From Circinella umbellata (lineage: Eukaryota; Mucoromycota; Mucoromycetes; Mucorales; Lichtheimiaceae): a stretch of DNA of 64,000 bases. Shown here one piece after another: positions 46,932 through 62,166 of the stretch (position 1 is the first letter of the stretch; each line of letters starts with the position of its first letter). Location of the stretch: contig JAIWNF010000019.1 of the NCBI GenBank assembly GCA_025093555.1, forward strand, positions 62,001 through 126,000, in the 5' to 3' direction. Below the pieces are notes generated by a model. It was not told the DNA's origin. It saw nothing but the letters and a program-made list of their open reading frames with translations, and searched no databases. A program made the translations under genes and the position numbers.

Positions 46932-47414
46932 AAAAGAAGTTTTGTTTTAACATATAATATTACTTGATTATTTAATATCTTTTTCCCCCTCAACCTTCAC
47001 TTTTATGTTCATTATATAAATTATTTATTATTTATTCGCTTCCCTTTACATAATATTGCATTATTTGTTTGTTTGTATCAAAAAAAAAAAAAAAGAAGAA
47101 TGTTCTTTTTATTATTTAATTCTTTCAAAAAGTTAGAGTAACACCATTATATAAAAAGTGATACGAAATTTTTTTATATGTGTTGGTTGTAGTACAATCT
47201 ACAATGTATAATGCGGCACCCAATCTCTTTTTTTTTTACTTTGCATTTATCATTGGGACAGGCCGAGAACATTATTATTATTTGTCTTTTTCTTAATAAA
47301 ATAGTGTTCATAGTAAAGTGTATACAATACCCCCGTATCTAGTTATATATAAAAAAAAAGCATATTCTTTTTTTTCTTTCTTTCTCTCTTCTTTTTATTT
47401 ATTTTTTCTGTAGA
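46932..47414. other. Intergenic region
   Basis: Holds the 3' flank of HMG-CoA reductase and the promoter of the NTF2-like gene. CT-rich leader at about 47370-47400. No gene is seen. Confidence 0.5.
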
Positions 47415-48445
47415 ATGGGTTTTTCTCTTGCTCCTCTTGCAAATATTTTCAAAATGTCAGACACTGATTCTGATAATGATACTCAAGATGATGCATCAGC
47501 TTCTTCTGATGTCCTCATTAAAAGTAACTTGACTTTTATAATTCATAAAAATAATAATAAAATAGAAAACTAATAATAGTTATATAAATAGATATTGTAC
47601 AGGATTTATTTTGTTATGATACAGTGAAAAGAAAACGTATACTTGAATTTTATTTTATAAAAGAGGCTATTATGATAACACCATTTATGGCTGCAAGAAA
47701 TATTCAAGAAATTACAAAGTAAAGTATTCTATACCTCTTTTTTGAAGCAAAAAGAACACTTTTTGACAACAATCTTAAATATTTATGTAGTATTTATGGT
47801 ATATGGCAAAATATAAATCGAACAGAACCAACCATTACAAATATTGTTTTTGATGGGTAAGTTCTATTTTTTTGAGTGTACCTTATTACTTGACCCTTGC
47901 TAAATCTCTCCATCGCCTCCGATTTTTTTTTTTTTTATAGTCGCACGGCCGTTATTCACTATATACAAAACATTTGCCCCGCCGTGTTACCAACAAGTCG
48001 TTACACATTAAAAGTTCCAGCCATTACTACATTATATTTTAAGGAACGGGATGGATTAATCAAAATATATAAACAGCAAGATAGTTGGACTTTGGAAGGT
48101 AAAAAACAAAAGAAAGCTATCTTAACATCTATCATTATTAACATTATTTATTATATATTAAAAGGGATCATGGAAACATTACCAATGGCATCATTTTGGT
48201 ATACTCGTATTATTCGTGTACTACTTGCTAAAGTAGCGGCTGTTGCTGGTGATATGTATGAAGGATCATCTACATGGCAACAACATATGTATTCTACATC
48301 TCAACAAGAACAAGTTATACTAGATAGTAAAACATGGAAAAAACAAGACATGGATCAACAACAAATAATGGATGAAGAAGATCGAAAAAAAATGATGAAT
48401 AATAATGAGTTGGTGGATGGTATGATTTTTTTAGACGATAATTAA
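47415..48445 (+). CDS. NTF2-like (SnoaL/SigF-like) domain protein
   Basis: Five exons (47415-47523, 47592-47718, 47791-47856, 47941-48098, 48165-48445) give 246 residues. The exons join without breaking phase and the protein is not repetitive. It opens with a Ser/Asp-rich stretch (MSDTDSDNDTQDD), then a core that looks like the fungal NTF2-like or SigF-like family: ILEFYFIKEAIMITPFMAAR, INRTEPTITNIVFDG, RTAVIHYIQNICP, TLKVPAITTLYF, and DSWTLEGIMETLP followed by a helix FWYTRIIRVLLAKVAAVAG. Members are common in fungi but mostly uncharacterised, so no reaction is proposed. The C-terminus is Gln/Asp-rich and probably disordered. The family call rests on pattern only. Confidence 0.6.
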
Positions 48446-49487
48446 TTTTCTTATTTTTATTTTACCTTGTATTTAATATAACAAAATCCTAAGCACACAC
48501 ACACACACACACAGAGTATTCCTCTCTTTTCTATTATCTATATATATATACGTACACACAATTATTTTTTATACATATATTTCTATACCTATTCTATTTA
48601 TTATTATTTTATATATTTCAACCCAACAATTTATCTTTGTATATCTATCCTATTAACCTTATTTACCATTATTTATTTATTTATTTATTATCATTACTCT
48701 GAATACAAAATACACAATGATTATTTTTATTATTGGTTTTCAAGTAAAAATAAAATGTATAAAATCATGAGAAATAGAGTAGGAGTTTTTACCTTGATTG
48801 CCAGACAATTTCCAGATTTATTAAAAATCTCAAAGGTACGTATTTATAAGCCTTAGATCAACTTTGAAAGTGGATAACAAGAAACAAGGTAGGTCTTTTT
48901 TTTAAAGAGTAGATCTGTCACTCTCGACCCTGAACTTGTCTTACAACTTCGGAAAATTGATTCCGATCTTCCTTTTGTCTTTCTTTTTTTTTTTGGGGGG
49001 GGAGGTTGGGGGGGGGGAGGAAGGGGAAATAGGTTTTTCAATTCATGAAATTTGAATTCTAAAACAAACATTAACGACAAGCATACATGTAGTTAAATAA
49101 TTCAACTTATTATAAAAGGAGTGAAAGTTTACGTATGAGTGTATTATATTTTGGAACTCTTTTTTTAAAAAAAAGGGGGTTGTCAAGGCGCGTAATCATT
49201 GTATTATTATCGGTAATGACTATATAAAGAACAATCATTTAACATTTACGTACGTATAAGAAAAAAAAAACCAGAAGGGTAATTCCTTCTTGATCATATC
49301 ATCCCCCCCCCAATTATTATTATTATAATAATAATCTCTCTACACACACACACAATACTATACTGTAATATAAATAAATGAGATAAAACAAACAATAATT
49401 AATTACATTCTTTTCTCTCTCCTTCTCTCTTTTTTATTTTCTTCCTTCTTTTTTTTTATATATCAATCGTATTATTATTATAAAATA
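48446..49487. other. Intergenic region
   Basis: AT-rich DNA with CA runs (about 48494-48512), TA runs, and G/C homopolymers near 48995-49015 and 49303-49312. A CT-rich leader (49405-49455) precedes the globin ATG. No gene is seen. Confidence 0.5.
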
Positions 49488-50406
49488 ATGCCACTTTCTT
49501 CTCCATCTCCACCTACCAAAGCACAAACTCAATTAATTAGACGAACATGGGAAAGAGTCTCAGAAAAACGTCATGAAAAGGATAATCCAAATGTATCAGC
49601 TTCTTATGCATTTGGAAAACAATTTTATGAATCTTTATTTATCATGGAACCTGAACTTAAGAATATACTTACAAATTCATTACAACAAGCACGTGTTTTG
49701 ACAGGTGTTTTATGTTATATTACTCGAGCACCGAGTGTCATGCCTGCAAGATATAAAGAAATTAAAAATATTCGAGATCTGAATGCTATGATGAAAAATA
49801 ATAATCATAATAGTAATTCATCAGATGGAGAAGAAGAAGATGATGATGATAGGATGGAAGAGTTAAATAAAGAAGAAGAAGCATGGATGGTTGAAAAATT
49901 ACAAGAATTAGGAGCTCGTCATGTTGATTATAAAATAGTGAAAGAGTCTTTATTTGATCCTATTGGTCCTGCATTAGTAGAAGCTTTAAAAAATCGATTA
50001 GATAATGAATATGAACCTCCTATGGGTGAAGCTTGGCTTAAGGTAAATAATACTTAAGAATAGAAAATGTCCTGTTATTTAACGTGTGGGAAGGAGAGAG
50101 AGAGGGATAAGAAAAAAGGGAGTGGGAGTTAGTATACGACAGAATTGTATCTTGTATTAATCGATTGTTATTTTAGCATTCAACTGACGAAAATTTATTT
50201 GATCATTTTACTATTTATTTTTTTTTACTTCATAGGCACATTATTATGTTGCATTTCATATGAAAAGAGGTTTACAATCCCAGCTGGCTTGGGAAGATGA
50301 ATTAGCAAATGACCAACAAGTTCAATATCGAAAATATTCTCAACAAAGAAGTCGTAGTAATAGTAGTGAAAGTTTAGCTAAAGCAAATAATTGTTCAATA
50401 CAATAG
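49488..50406 (+). CDS. Single-domain globin with an acidic insert
   Basis: Two exons (49488-50042, 50236-50406) give 241 residues. The globin fold is suggested by the A-helix LIRRTWERVSE (about 16-26), the FYESLFIMEPELKNIL block (about 46-61), the likely proximal (F8) His in LGARHVDYKI (H145), and VKESLFDPIGPALVEAL ... GEAWLKAHYYVAFHMKRG for the G and H helices. The intron sits inside the H-side region. An acidic insert (about 103-131, EEEDDDD) breaks the middle of the fold, where helices E and F should be, and makes the protein longer than a typical 150-residue globin. Fungal globins bind oxygen or nitric oxide or act as redox sensors. No reductase domain is fused, so it is not a flavohaemoglobin. 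The heme-distal residue is unclear. Confidence 0.7.
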
Positions 50407-50674
50407 TAATAATGATAATAATAGTAATTGGACCCCCCTGAAAATAATAATAAAAAAGTTATTAATAATCATGTAATTTAATAACCCTTTTTCCATCGTC
50501 CATCCATCGTATTCATTATCAATCCATCTTCTTTTTATTTTTATTTTTTATTTCTTTATATTATATTACAATTTGATATTCGAAGAAGGAAGTGGAATTT
50601 TGTTTTGTTTTGTTTTGGAATATTACAAAAAAATCATTTTTAAATCTAAGTGAGGAACAGAAAATAAATTATAT

Positions 50675-52804
<2,130 letters not shown>

Positions 52805-53379
52805 TTGGGTTTTTTTTATATATAATCAAAGAAGTGAAAGATAGAAAGAAAGAAGAAGAGGAAAAGCGATCCAAAATTTAAAGGAAACCCTTTTATGTAG
52901 TTTCCCCGCAATTCAAAAATTATTTTCCCACCCTTTTTTTTTTTTACTTGTGATCAACATTTGAATCTATTGAATCCAAGTTCCGAAGAACCCGAGAAAA
53001 AAAAAATAGAATTCAAATTTTATCAATACAATGTATATATAAAATGGAAAGAAACCAAAAAAAAAAAAAGAAAAAGCTTAGAGAAAAAAAGTGCGTTGAA
53101 AGAAAAGAAAAAGTGATTTGTTAATATGTAAATTATGTGTGTTTTGAGTGAGTTGCAATGGGAGGAGGGAAGGTTGGTTCTGTGTAAAAAAGAGGAGGAG
53201 GTGTAAGAAAGGGAAAAAAAAAACAATAGAAATAATTATAGAATAAAAAAAAATAATGGTAATATTAATAATAATAATAATGATTGGAAAAATAATTATA
53301 TTTAAAATGCAAAAAGGGGGGGGGGTGGATTCAGGAATAGGTTCAAAAGAAAAATGCACAAAAGTAGTAGTCGTTGTCT
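52805..53379. other. Intergenic region
   Basis: Upstream region of the thiolase gene and 3' flank of the coiled-coil gene. It contains poly-A, poly-C/G and TAA runs but no gene. Confidence 0.5.
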
Positions 53380-56221
53380 TTATGAAAGAGGAACACCATC
53401 ACCTTCAAATAAAAGTTTTTCAATCCAGTAAATAAGTATTTCAAGTATTTTACTTCTGGAGCCTCCTTGTTGAGTGGCGGCGGCAACCAGTGCCTGTTCC
53501 CAGCTTCCAGGCTGGCCATCCAAAAGAAATGTTGAGGTGACAATACCAAAAATATAAACAAGAAGGGTATAAATAGCAAATGTAGCAGTATTGGTAACAG
53601 CTCGATCATTTGTAGGTCGAATTAATGATCTACTGTGACTACTGTTGTTATTGTTATTATCAGAGGCAAACAATGTACTATTGTTAGCAGCAATAGCAGC
53701 ATTTACTGCAAAAGCCGTTGACTATAAATCATACTTCATTAGAAACATCCATAAATAAACTTAACAAACAAACAAAAGATCATGCTATTTGTTTACCTCA
53801 TTCAAATCTTGAACAGTACCCCTTCTTCTTGCTTTATCTAATTTACGTTGTCGAATCCTTGATTGATCCCAAATATCTGTTGTCGTATTCATATCAATTG
53901 TCGTATTATCTGTAAAAGATTGTTTTGAGGCAACTTGAATAGCGAATGGTTCAACTGTATTTGTTACATCCATATCACCTCCATTGGCTATTCGTAAATT
54001 ATCAATATCATCGCGTCGATCAGGTACTTTCATTCCCATATTAGCTAATTGATTTACTAATAATTCTTTCTCTTGATCCAGTGCATATTTGAATTCTTGT
54101 TTTACTATAATATTTAATCGTTCATATAACCCCCCAAATTATAGTTAAGTATATATGTATATAAATCATTGCTCATTTCTATCCCAAAAATTTACCTCGA
54201 TCCAAATCTTGCATAGCAGCATCTGCTTGTGATTTATAATAATCTTTTTCATTCTCCACTGATTTAAGTCGTTCTTCTGTTGCATTATCTATTTGAATAT
54301 CCTCCCTGAAATCATCATGACTTTCCAATTCTGCTCGTAATGTCTAATAAATATATATTTTAGTTAATTTATATATCTATAAATAATCTTTCTTATATAT
54401 TCTCGTTTTAACATACATTAATAAGAGTGTATGCTTCTGTACTATTAGTATTATTTTCGTTTCGGTTACTGTTGTCATTTATGGTATCATGTGTCGTCAT
54501 TATGTTATCATTAGATAATGAGGATATTATTGCTTCTTCACTTTTAGCCTCCAAATCAAACTTGAGTCCATCAATAATTTCTTTTAATCGTTCATTCTCC
54601 GATCGTTGTTCTGCTAACTGCATATGGGTATAATGCGAAGTAGCCAATTCATGTTCCAAATTATTTTGCATAGCTTTCAATTTATTTCGTTCTTCATTTA
54701 ATTGTTGAAATTCGTGATGAATTGAACTTAAAAGAGCTTCTGTTTTTTGTAATTCAAGTTCTTTATGTCGTAACATTTCTTGTAAATCTTGTGTTTCATC
54801 TACAAAAAAAAAGATATATAGAGGATGAATTATATTGAATTACGAGATAGATTTCTTAAACCTGATATATATATCTTCTCTCACTCCCTTTTACTTTTTA
54901 GAAAAAAAAAAACTTACGACATTTCTCATCAAATAGTCTTTTGATGGATAAATAAACTTGTTTTTGATCTGTTTCGGATCGTTCGATTTGTGCAATATGT
55001 GATTCCAACTAAAATATACAAATTGAGTAAGCTATATTTTGAATTCCCCACCTCTCTCTCCCCGCCTCCCTTCAAATAAATTATAATAAGAGAGAATAAT
55101 AAACTTACTGCACCAATTTGATCAAGACTATTCTTTTCTTTACTTTTATATTCAAAAATTTCTCGTTTTTGTTTAACTACTTCTTGATTCATATCTTCTA
55201 CTCTGTTTTGTAATTGAATAATTCTATCTTCATTATCACGTGTCATCGAAGCAAGACTTCTTTCTGATAATTTGAGTCGTCTGGTTAATTGGATAGAACG
55301 TCGATAATATTGAGCTACATTTGGACTTGATACCTTTTTATATATATACACGGTTTTAAAAAGTTTTATTATAATTAATAATAATCATTTAATAGATTTC
55401 TTATATCTATACTCAGTTCATTTATACTAAATATTGCTTACTTCATCATCATCCTCTTCTGGTTCATCACTTAATATTTTAGGTTTATTGGTTAAACTTG
55501 TACTACTATTACTTCTTGTATTACGAGGTATGCCAACGTCATCGTCAATGGTTAATGTTCCTACTGTTTCTTCGAGTTTACTAGTAGCTTCAATTGGCTC
55601 TGTTGTAATATTCTATCATGCCGATAAGTTTCAAATTATTATTTTTTTTTAAAAAAATGTAAATTATACATATATTATAGTTTTATTTATTTTTACCTCT
55701 TGTTCTTCATTCGATATATCTTCATTACTACCACTACTACCACTTGTTATTGATAAATGAGAAGGTCTTCGATGAGAATTTGATCCTGTTGATAATGGAG
55801 GAGAAGTTCTCGGTCGAACGACTGTTGTCATGGATGGGGTTGGAAATACAAGTTTTAATAAGTTTAAAATATCATCGGCACTCATCTCCAAGTCAGGATT
55901 AGCCATGGTATAAGGTTGTATAGCTGTTTTTTGATCCAATGATAATAGCATCACGTCTTGTTCTTGTTCATATTCGTTAATCAATGTCAATAAGTCTCGT
56001 GTGAAAATGACACCTTTAGAATCATGTTGTGAGACGAGTCGTTTTAATTGAACTTTGAGAACAGCGAAAGGTACATGAGCAGGTTGTTGTTGCTTTTTTT
56101 TTTATTCAAACAAAAAGAATATATTGAGTGTTGTGTAAGTTAGAATGAAATAAATGTTCGGTTTTTAGGTAAAAAAAAAAAAAAAAAAACCTACCATAGA
56201 TTCACAGCCAGGAGAAGTCAT
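53380..56221 (-). CDS. Tail-anchored coiled-coil protein, function unknown
   Basis: Nine exons (56221-56195, 56092-55697, 55612-55442, 55333-55109, 55008-54918, 54799-54417, 54343-54196, 54104-53797, 53721-53380) give 696 residues and join in phase. An N-terminal folded part (about 10-100) is followed by a Ser/Thr-rich linker. A long heptad-rich region spans about 200-490 (RRSIQLTRRLKLSERSLASM, KELELQKTEALLSSIHHEFQ, LAEQRSENERLKEIIDGLKF). One membrane segment near the end (about 627-650) would anchor it with the bulk in the cytosol. The overall plan suggests a golgin-like tether, a nuclear-envelope or a cortical scaffold, but I recognise no family and choose none. Exon 2 uses an acceptor inside a poly-A run, so its first codons are the least certain. 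Confidence 0.7.
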
Positions 56222-56939
56222 GGCTGGAAAAAAAAAGAAGTTTATATATATATATATATATATAACTAGGAAACAAAGGTAACCAAGTGATAAAAAAGAA
56301 TAAGTGAGTTATTAAGTTGTGAAACTGACAAGTGACTAAAATTTCCAACTCTTTTATTATTATTAAACAACAACAGCACTTATATAAAAAAGAATGGGGG
56401 AAGAAAAAATAAAATAAAAGGGAAAAGTAAAAAGTAGGTAATCTATAGCGTGACACAATAACTTTTTCCCCTACTCAATAAACTCAATAGTTATAAAAAT
56501 TCATCTCTTACTCCTCCGATTATTATTAATCTCTTTGTTTTTTTTGTTGCTTATCCCATTCTATAAATTGGGTGTTACTTCAAATGAACCACGAGTCAAT
56601 CAATCAAAAATGTTTATTATGCATACAAATAATATTTTATCTGGCAGACCCTATTTGATTTTCATGCATAAAAAATAAAAATAAAATACTTGATCGTCTT
56701 ACTATAATAAACATGCTTTGAGATGAATGACCCGTTGCCACATTCAAAACAACCCGATCCATTTTATAATAATAATCATATGAAAAAGACAAATATATAT
56801 ATTTCTAGATACGTGGATTTAATTCTTTCTTTCTTTCCTTCTTTTTTTTATAACATAAAAAAGTTTGGTATAAAATATTCTTAAAAATATGAAAAAATTT
56901 ACAGAAAAAAAAAAATACAAAAATACAAAAACAGAATAA
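56222..56939. other. Intergenic region
   Basis: Promoter region of the coiled-coil gene (next to 56222) and 3' flank of the MFS gene. A TA run lies at about 56242-56262. No gene is seen. Confidence 0.5.
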
Positions 56940-58889
56940 TTATTGTTGTTGGGGTAACTTTGATTTATATTTTATGATAAGTAAAGCTGTACCAGACATT
57001 GTCATTAATGAACAAATAGCCCACATCATAGATGTTGAAAGATCATCCACCTAAAGATTTATAATATATTATCATTTAATAAATTTATATACAAACCATT
57101 ATTATCGATCATAGAGCTTGAACAGAGATATACTTACATGCCACATGATGATACCCACCCCAATATTCATTGGGATTCTTAATAATGTCATAACAGCAGC
57201 TCGCGTTTCTTCAGGGATTACTTCAGCTTTTAATGAAGAAAGTGATGGATAATAAAGCCCAGTTGAGAATTCAAAAACGTGATAAGCAATAACAAGGATA
57301 GGTAACTAATATATATAAATCAAAAAGTTTAGTCTTCTTAAAACAAACAAACACACTCCCGTTTTCTCCCCCCCCCCTTTTTTTTGCTGTTGCTTTCCTC
57401 CTCTCTTTATTTTTTATTTTTCAGCTGTTATCCTCCCCCCCTCTTTTTTTTTTTTTACCGAAGCGGATTGATTGTACGCCATAGCACCAAATGATGCACA
57501 AGCTAATGTAAGTGCACTGATCAATAATCGATCTTTTGTAAACCATGATATTAAACGTAGTAGTAAACAAGAAGAAGTTATTGATGCTGATGAAGATCGA
57601 CGTTCTAATGCTTGAAATGAAAGTGATCCCATCATAACAGCAAACATCATTGTTGAAAATAAATAACCTAAAGGTAACTCTTGATTTTTTTCATCTGTGC
57701 CCACTAAAAATTGAAAATGTATGTTTCGGTCTGTGAGTTATTATATCCATGGTAGTTTTCAGGGCATACATGTGGTGTAACCTCAAAAAAATCAAATAAG
57801 CATACCATAGATTGCAGCAGCATTTTCAATAGCTGGCGTATAAAGAAGAACAAATATATACATGGCACATTCAAAAGCGGTTTGTGCTGCTCCCAATATA
57901 AGTATATTTGAATCTATTTTGAATATTTTTATATATAACAGATTAATATATATATTGATACACATGTAGTGAACCTATTATGTTAATTTACCTCTCCATA
58001 AAGTTTGAAGACCTTCCATTAAAGTATGTGTCAATTGAATTTTTCCAGTACTCTTTTCACCATAATTTTCAGCAAATGAAGAACTAATCATGCCTGCTGC
58101 CACTGTCACTAATCCCATGGAAACGATAAAGGGAGCTGTATAACCCCAATGATCGACTACACCATTGGCAACAATACCAGCAATAATAGCAACGAGTCCA
58201 TTCAAGAATGTCGCTTTACCAAAAGTACGTGCCATCCAATCACTTGGTAAATTTTCTGCTGTATGTTCTGCTACATACCATGCTTCAAATACACTATATT
58301 GCATAGAGGCTGCCATACCTGATAAAATATGAGATATGAATAATAATGGATAATTATTTCCAAGACGTAAAAGTAATGATATAAATGATGTAACACAAAA
58401 TAATAAACAGCCTCGTCTTCGTCCCCTTTATTTTGTTTTTCAATAAAATGTTGTCAAACGCCAAAAGAAAAAGTTAGTTTTTGTAAATAACTTTCGATAC
58501 ATCCAAAGATAAGGTTCCTCGTAAGAAAAAAAAAACATATTTACCAGGAGTCTGCTAAACTACCAGCAGCTGTACCGCCTATAGCCCCACTAACAAACCC
58601 TGTTAAAAAAAGAAACGCAATTTGAACAAGGTCAAATCCATAAGATTGATATAACTTGTATAAATAAGGTCCTTGTAACCAATCAGCACCTATAGAGTAG
58701 TTATAGACATTGTGTTGGAGGGGGTGTTAATGGTCAAAGGCTTTAAAATAAAAATAGTAAGTTGGTTTTTTTTTTGTTACCCATGACAACTAAATAGACG
58801 GATAGGTATCTATATTGTAAGGATTGAAATCGTTTTGATTGTTGTGAATCATCTGGTTGTGATTCTATATCCATGGACTCCATAGTCAT
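56940..58889 (-). CDS. MFSD5-type major facilitator (molybdate-anion transporter family)
   Basis: Seven exons (58889-58781, 58689-58545, 58425-57992, 57913-57806, 57703-57459, 57305-57138, 57050-56940) give 439 residues with about 12 membrane helices. The opening ADWLQGPYLYKLYQSYGFD and the loop SLADSWGRRRGC fit the MFSD5/MOT2 family, which in algae and animals carries molybdate. Other blocks are GMAASMQYSVFEAWYVAEHT and NNYPLLFISHILSG in the N-half, and VIAYHVFEFSTGLYYPSLSSLKAEVIPEETRAAVM in the C-half, the latter typical of this family. The N-terminal 22 residues are acidic and cytosolic. Substrate is inferred by family only. The exon-2/exon-3 join at TG-G keeps the GRRRG motif and supports the model. 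Confidence 0.85.
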
Positions 58890-59350
58890 TGTATTTCCTT
58901 GATTAGACAAAGGTTAAAAAATAAATAAAAAATTGAGAAACGCGCTTTCTTTTTTAGTTTTTTTTTAGTGAGTGTGGGAAGGAGGGGTATTGCTGTTTAG
59001 TGTTTAAAAATATATAAGTGTAATAATAGTAGTTCCAAATTTATAGTGCTCCCCCCCCTTTTTTTTTTTTTGTTCGTTGTTATGCAAATTAAAAAAATAT
59101 TATAAAATCAAGTTCCGATGTAACTTTCCTCTTTTGGTAAACTAGAATGTATGTCACTTTTTTAGTCCATCACTTTTTTGTGCTAAAAAATCTACTTGGA
59201 TAAAATATATTATATATATTTCTTTTTTGGATTTGTTATTTCATTCTATTATAATGTGAATTCAACATATATACATGTATAGATATAACAATAATGATAC
59301 ATAATGTGATATTTATGGAAGTCTATTATAGTATCATTCAAAAAAGGCTT
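58890..59350. other. Intergenic region
   Basis: Promoter of the MFSD5-like gene and 3' flank of the YchF-like gene. Poly-C/T tract near 59050-59071. No gene is seen. Confidence 0.5.
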
Positions 59351-61875
59351 TTATTTTTTGCTCTTTTTATCAGGTGGATTATTATTTGTATCGTTATTTG
59401 CAATTGAAGATTTGCTACTAATTGCTATAGCTGTTTTGTAACAAATAACATTATTAGTGTTATTTATAACAGCTTCTTCTGAAAGCTATAAATATGTATA
59501 TAAAATTAGAGTTCTTACTAAACAAACAACAATGATTATTTCAAAATAATACATTACCCTCATATTTCCAACTGTTTCAGCATAAAGATAATATTTGTCA
59601 ATCTCAGCATGTAGAATCTTTGCGAATCCACGAACAGTTGTTCCAGGCCATACAAGGATACAATCTCTGAAAGCACCAGGCTTTGTAGAGTTAGTTGAAC
59701 TAAATGTGGATACATTTTTGACAGGATAGACCGGTGATACACCTAATAATTCAATGGCTTTTCCAAGAACTTCTTGTACTCCAGTTGAACCATATCTAAA
59801 TAATACCAAATCTATACCAGAATTGTTTTTGAATTTAAAAACTTCTATTCCTCCTTTTATTCACTATTTAGTTTATTTACCTTGTACTTTTTCTACACGA
59901 CTGATTTATATTATAGAAAAGTAAATATCAAAACAATAAGATAAAAAATAATCCTTTTGTTTTTTCGTTATTTTTATAAGCTTACTTTTTTAATTTATCA
60001 TCCATTGGTTTTAAATCTGAATTAGGCTACATATATATATCATGTCATGAAAAAAAAATTCACAAGTAAATCATGTTCTTTCACTCTTAGGTATGTGTGT
60101 GTGTATTTACCAGATCCTCTTTAGTTTCTACAATGTCCGTCCCATCTATATATTTGATATAATTTTGTTTTCGAATTTTTCGTAAAAAGTTTTCTGCAAG
60201 TGCACTTGTCAAGACCAGCTTGTTCTATATATAGAATATTTTTTGATTAGAATCTTGGGAAAAAAAACTATTCAACAGTGCGTTCCTGACTGTAGAAATC
60301 ATAAACTATTATTATTTACCTGATCATACTTTCGCATGATTTTTGTAATATTTTTATCTGAATCTGGCATATCAATCTTGTTTAATGCCTATGTAAATTA
60401 GTAAAGAAAAACATATTAAAATTAACATCACAGGATCTTTGTACCCAAATGTATATATACATATTTAAAATATTCAAAGGATAAAAACATACTATAACGG
60501 TTGGAAATCGCACATCCATAAAATGATCAACCACTTTCTTTACAGTTTCTTCATCCCACGTTTCTAAAGGTGTTTTAATTCCACTTTTATCCATTGCTTT
60601 TTGTACCACACTTGCAACCGAGCCATAACCTAATAAAAACAGTTATTGAATTAATGAATCCACCCTCCTTTTTCTAAATTAAAAGTTTGATCTTACCAGA
60701 AAATTGGATTTGTAATGTGTCAACAACATTGTTTTCTGCAATTGATTTTTTAACAAATTATATATAAGTATCCCCTTATATTTTTTTTAAAAAATAGAAA
60801 AAAAAACCCGTATCAATCATTTCCCCTCCATACTTATTGCAATATGTCGTCGAACAATTCCGCTCCAACGTTTTAATAAATTATTTGTGATCCAAGTATG
60901 AATTTCCAAACGTAACCAATTTATATCGTTAATTGGATCATATCCTTCTGCTTCTTTTCCATTTTGATCTGTGGTACCACTGACATCCACTACGTGAATT
61001 AATGCATTTGCATGTCGCAAATCATCAAGGAACTGGTTACCTAGATAGAATGGATATATGGATTAATTATAAAAGTTCTAAACTCCCCCCCCGCCCCCAA
61101 CTAAACTCAATAAAAACCATGACAAGTTCAACAATAAGAATATATCGATGTAATATTTACCTAGACCCAAACCAGTGGATGCACCAGGTACAAGGCCTGC
61201 TACCTATAAAAATAGATATATATACCGAATTAATTACATTATGACTTGATTCATAAGATTTTTTCCGTTCTTCTCTTCATTTTTTTTTATCTTACGTCCA
61301 TCATTTGTATAGGTACAAAACGAATACCTTCAACACATCGACCTATCATATTATTTTTCCATCCACACATAAACACATCAGCGAATCCCAAATGATGTTA
61401 CAACAGACATATATATATCACTCTCCCCCATATATGAGTCCAAATCACTTTACCATATCTCGGTCGACATTGATCTTGTTTTCCGTATTTTTTACAAGGG
61501 CAATCCACTGGTACATAACTTACACCATGATTTGGTTTAATAGTTGTAAAGGGATAGTTGCCTAGGTAACATATATTGAATTCGTCAGGTCTCGAATGAA
61601 TAGTGTAATTTTTTTTTAATCCAAGATTCTTTCAAGAAGAGTTATCAAACTTACCCACTTTGGCAGTGGCATCAGAGACTATATATATATTGAAAAGAAA
61701 AAATCGTGTTGAGTTATTCCATGGTTAGGTTGGCAACTTTTCTACTCATGAGGAGCTTTTTTTAAGAAGGGGGGGGGAAGGGGAGGCGGATTAAGGTGAA
61801 TCATTTACCTGCATTTAAAAAGGATGATTTTCCTGCTGATGGTTTACCAACACATGCTAAAAGAATCTCTTTCAT
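59351..61875 (-). CDS. YchF/OLA1-related GTPase (YGR210C type)
   Basis: I join 14 exons (61875-61809, 61678-61655, 61561-61454, 61342-61296, 61203-61161, 61040-60834, 60732-60697, 60629-60493, 60388-60320, 60224-60111, 60026-59986, 59900-59881, 59811-59558, 59485-59351) into 433 residues. The protein is of the second eukaryotic YchF group, like yeast Ygr210c. The P-loop [15 protein letters not shown] is at about 8-22, followed by VGNYPFTT, G3 [10 protein letters not shown] (about 82-91), [12 protein letters not shown], and NKID at 226-229. The C-terminal TGS-like part contains [18 protein letters not shown]. The family binds ribosomes or translation factors, but this subgroup has no fixed role. 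Two exons are very short (24 and 20 nt). Confidence 0.88.
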
Positions 61876-62166
61876 TTTTTTTTATTTACAAGAAAATGTT
61901 TTTAAATAATTAAAATGGCTTTATCTATTAGTCTAATAGCTCTTCCCAAAAAGTCACTATATGATAATTGATAAAAGATTCGCCGATACTACCCTTTTTT
62001 TTTTGTTTGACAAGTCCCGTCCTCATTTAAGGTTTTTAGCTATAGAATTAAATTTCCCGCATCATTTCTCACACCCATTGCGTCTTTTTTTTTTCTTTCC
62101 CTCTTTCTTTCCCTCTCTTTAATTTTTTTTTCTCTCTTTCTCTTTTTTTAATAATAATATAATAAA
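61876..62166. promoter_or_regulatory. Shared divergent promoter, 291 bp
   Basis: The YchF-like gene (minus) and the quinone oxidoreductase gene (plus) start 291 bp apart. A long CT-rich tract (about 62085-62148) precedes the oxidoreductase ATG at 62167. The two are likely to share upstream elements. No specific site is identified. Confidence 0.6.

Noticed and set aside
48853..49080. Minus-strand frame of 75 codons
   Set aside because: Runs through a poly-G/poly-C tract and a poly-A run. No conserved sequence or gene context.
49488..50406. Flavohaemoglobin
   Set aside because: The protein ends after the globin region, and no FAD or NAD binding domain follows.
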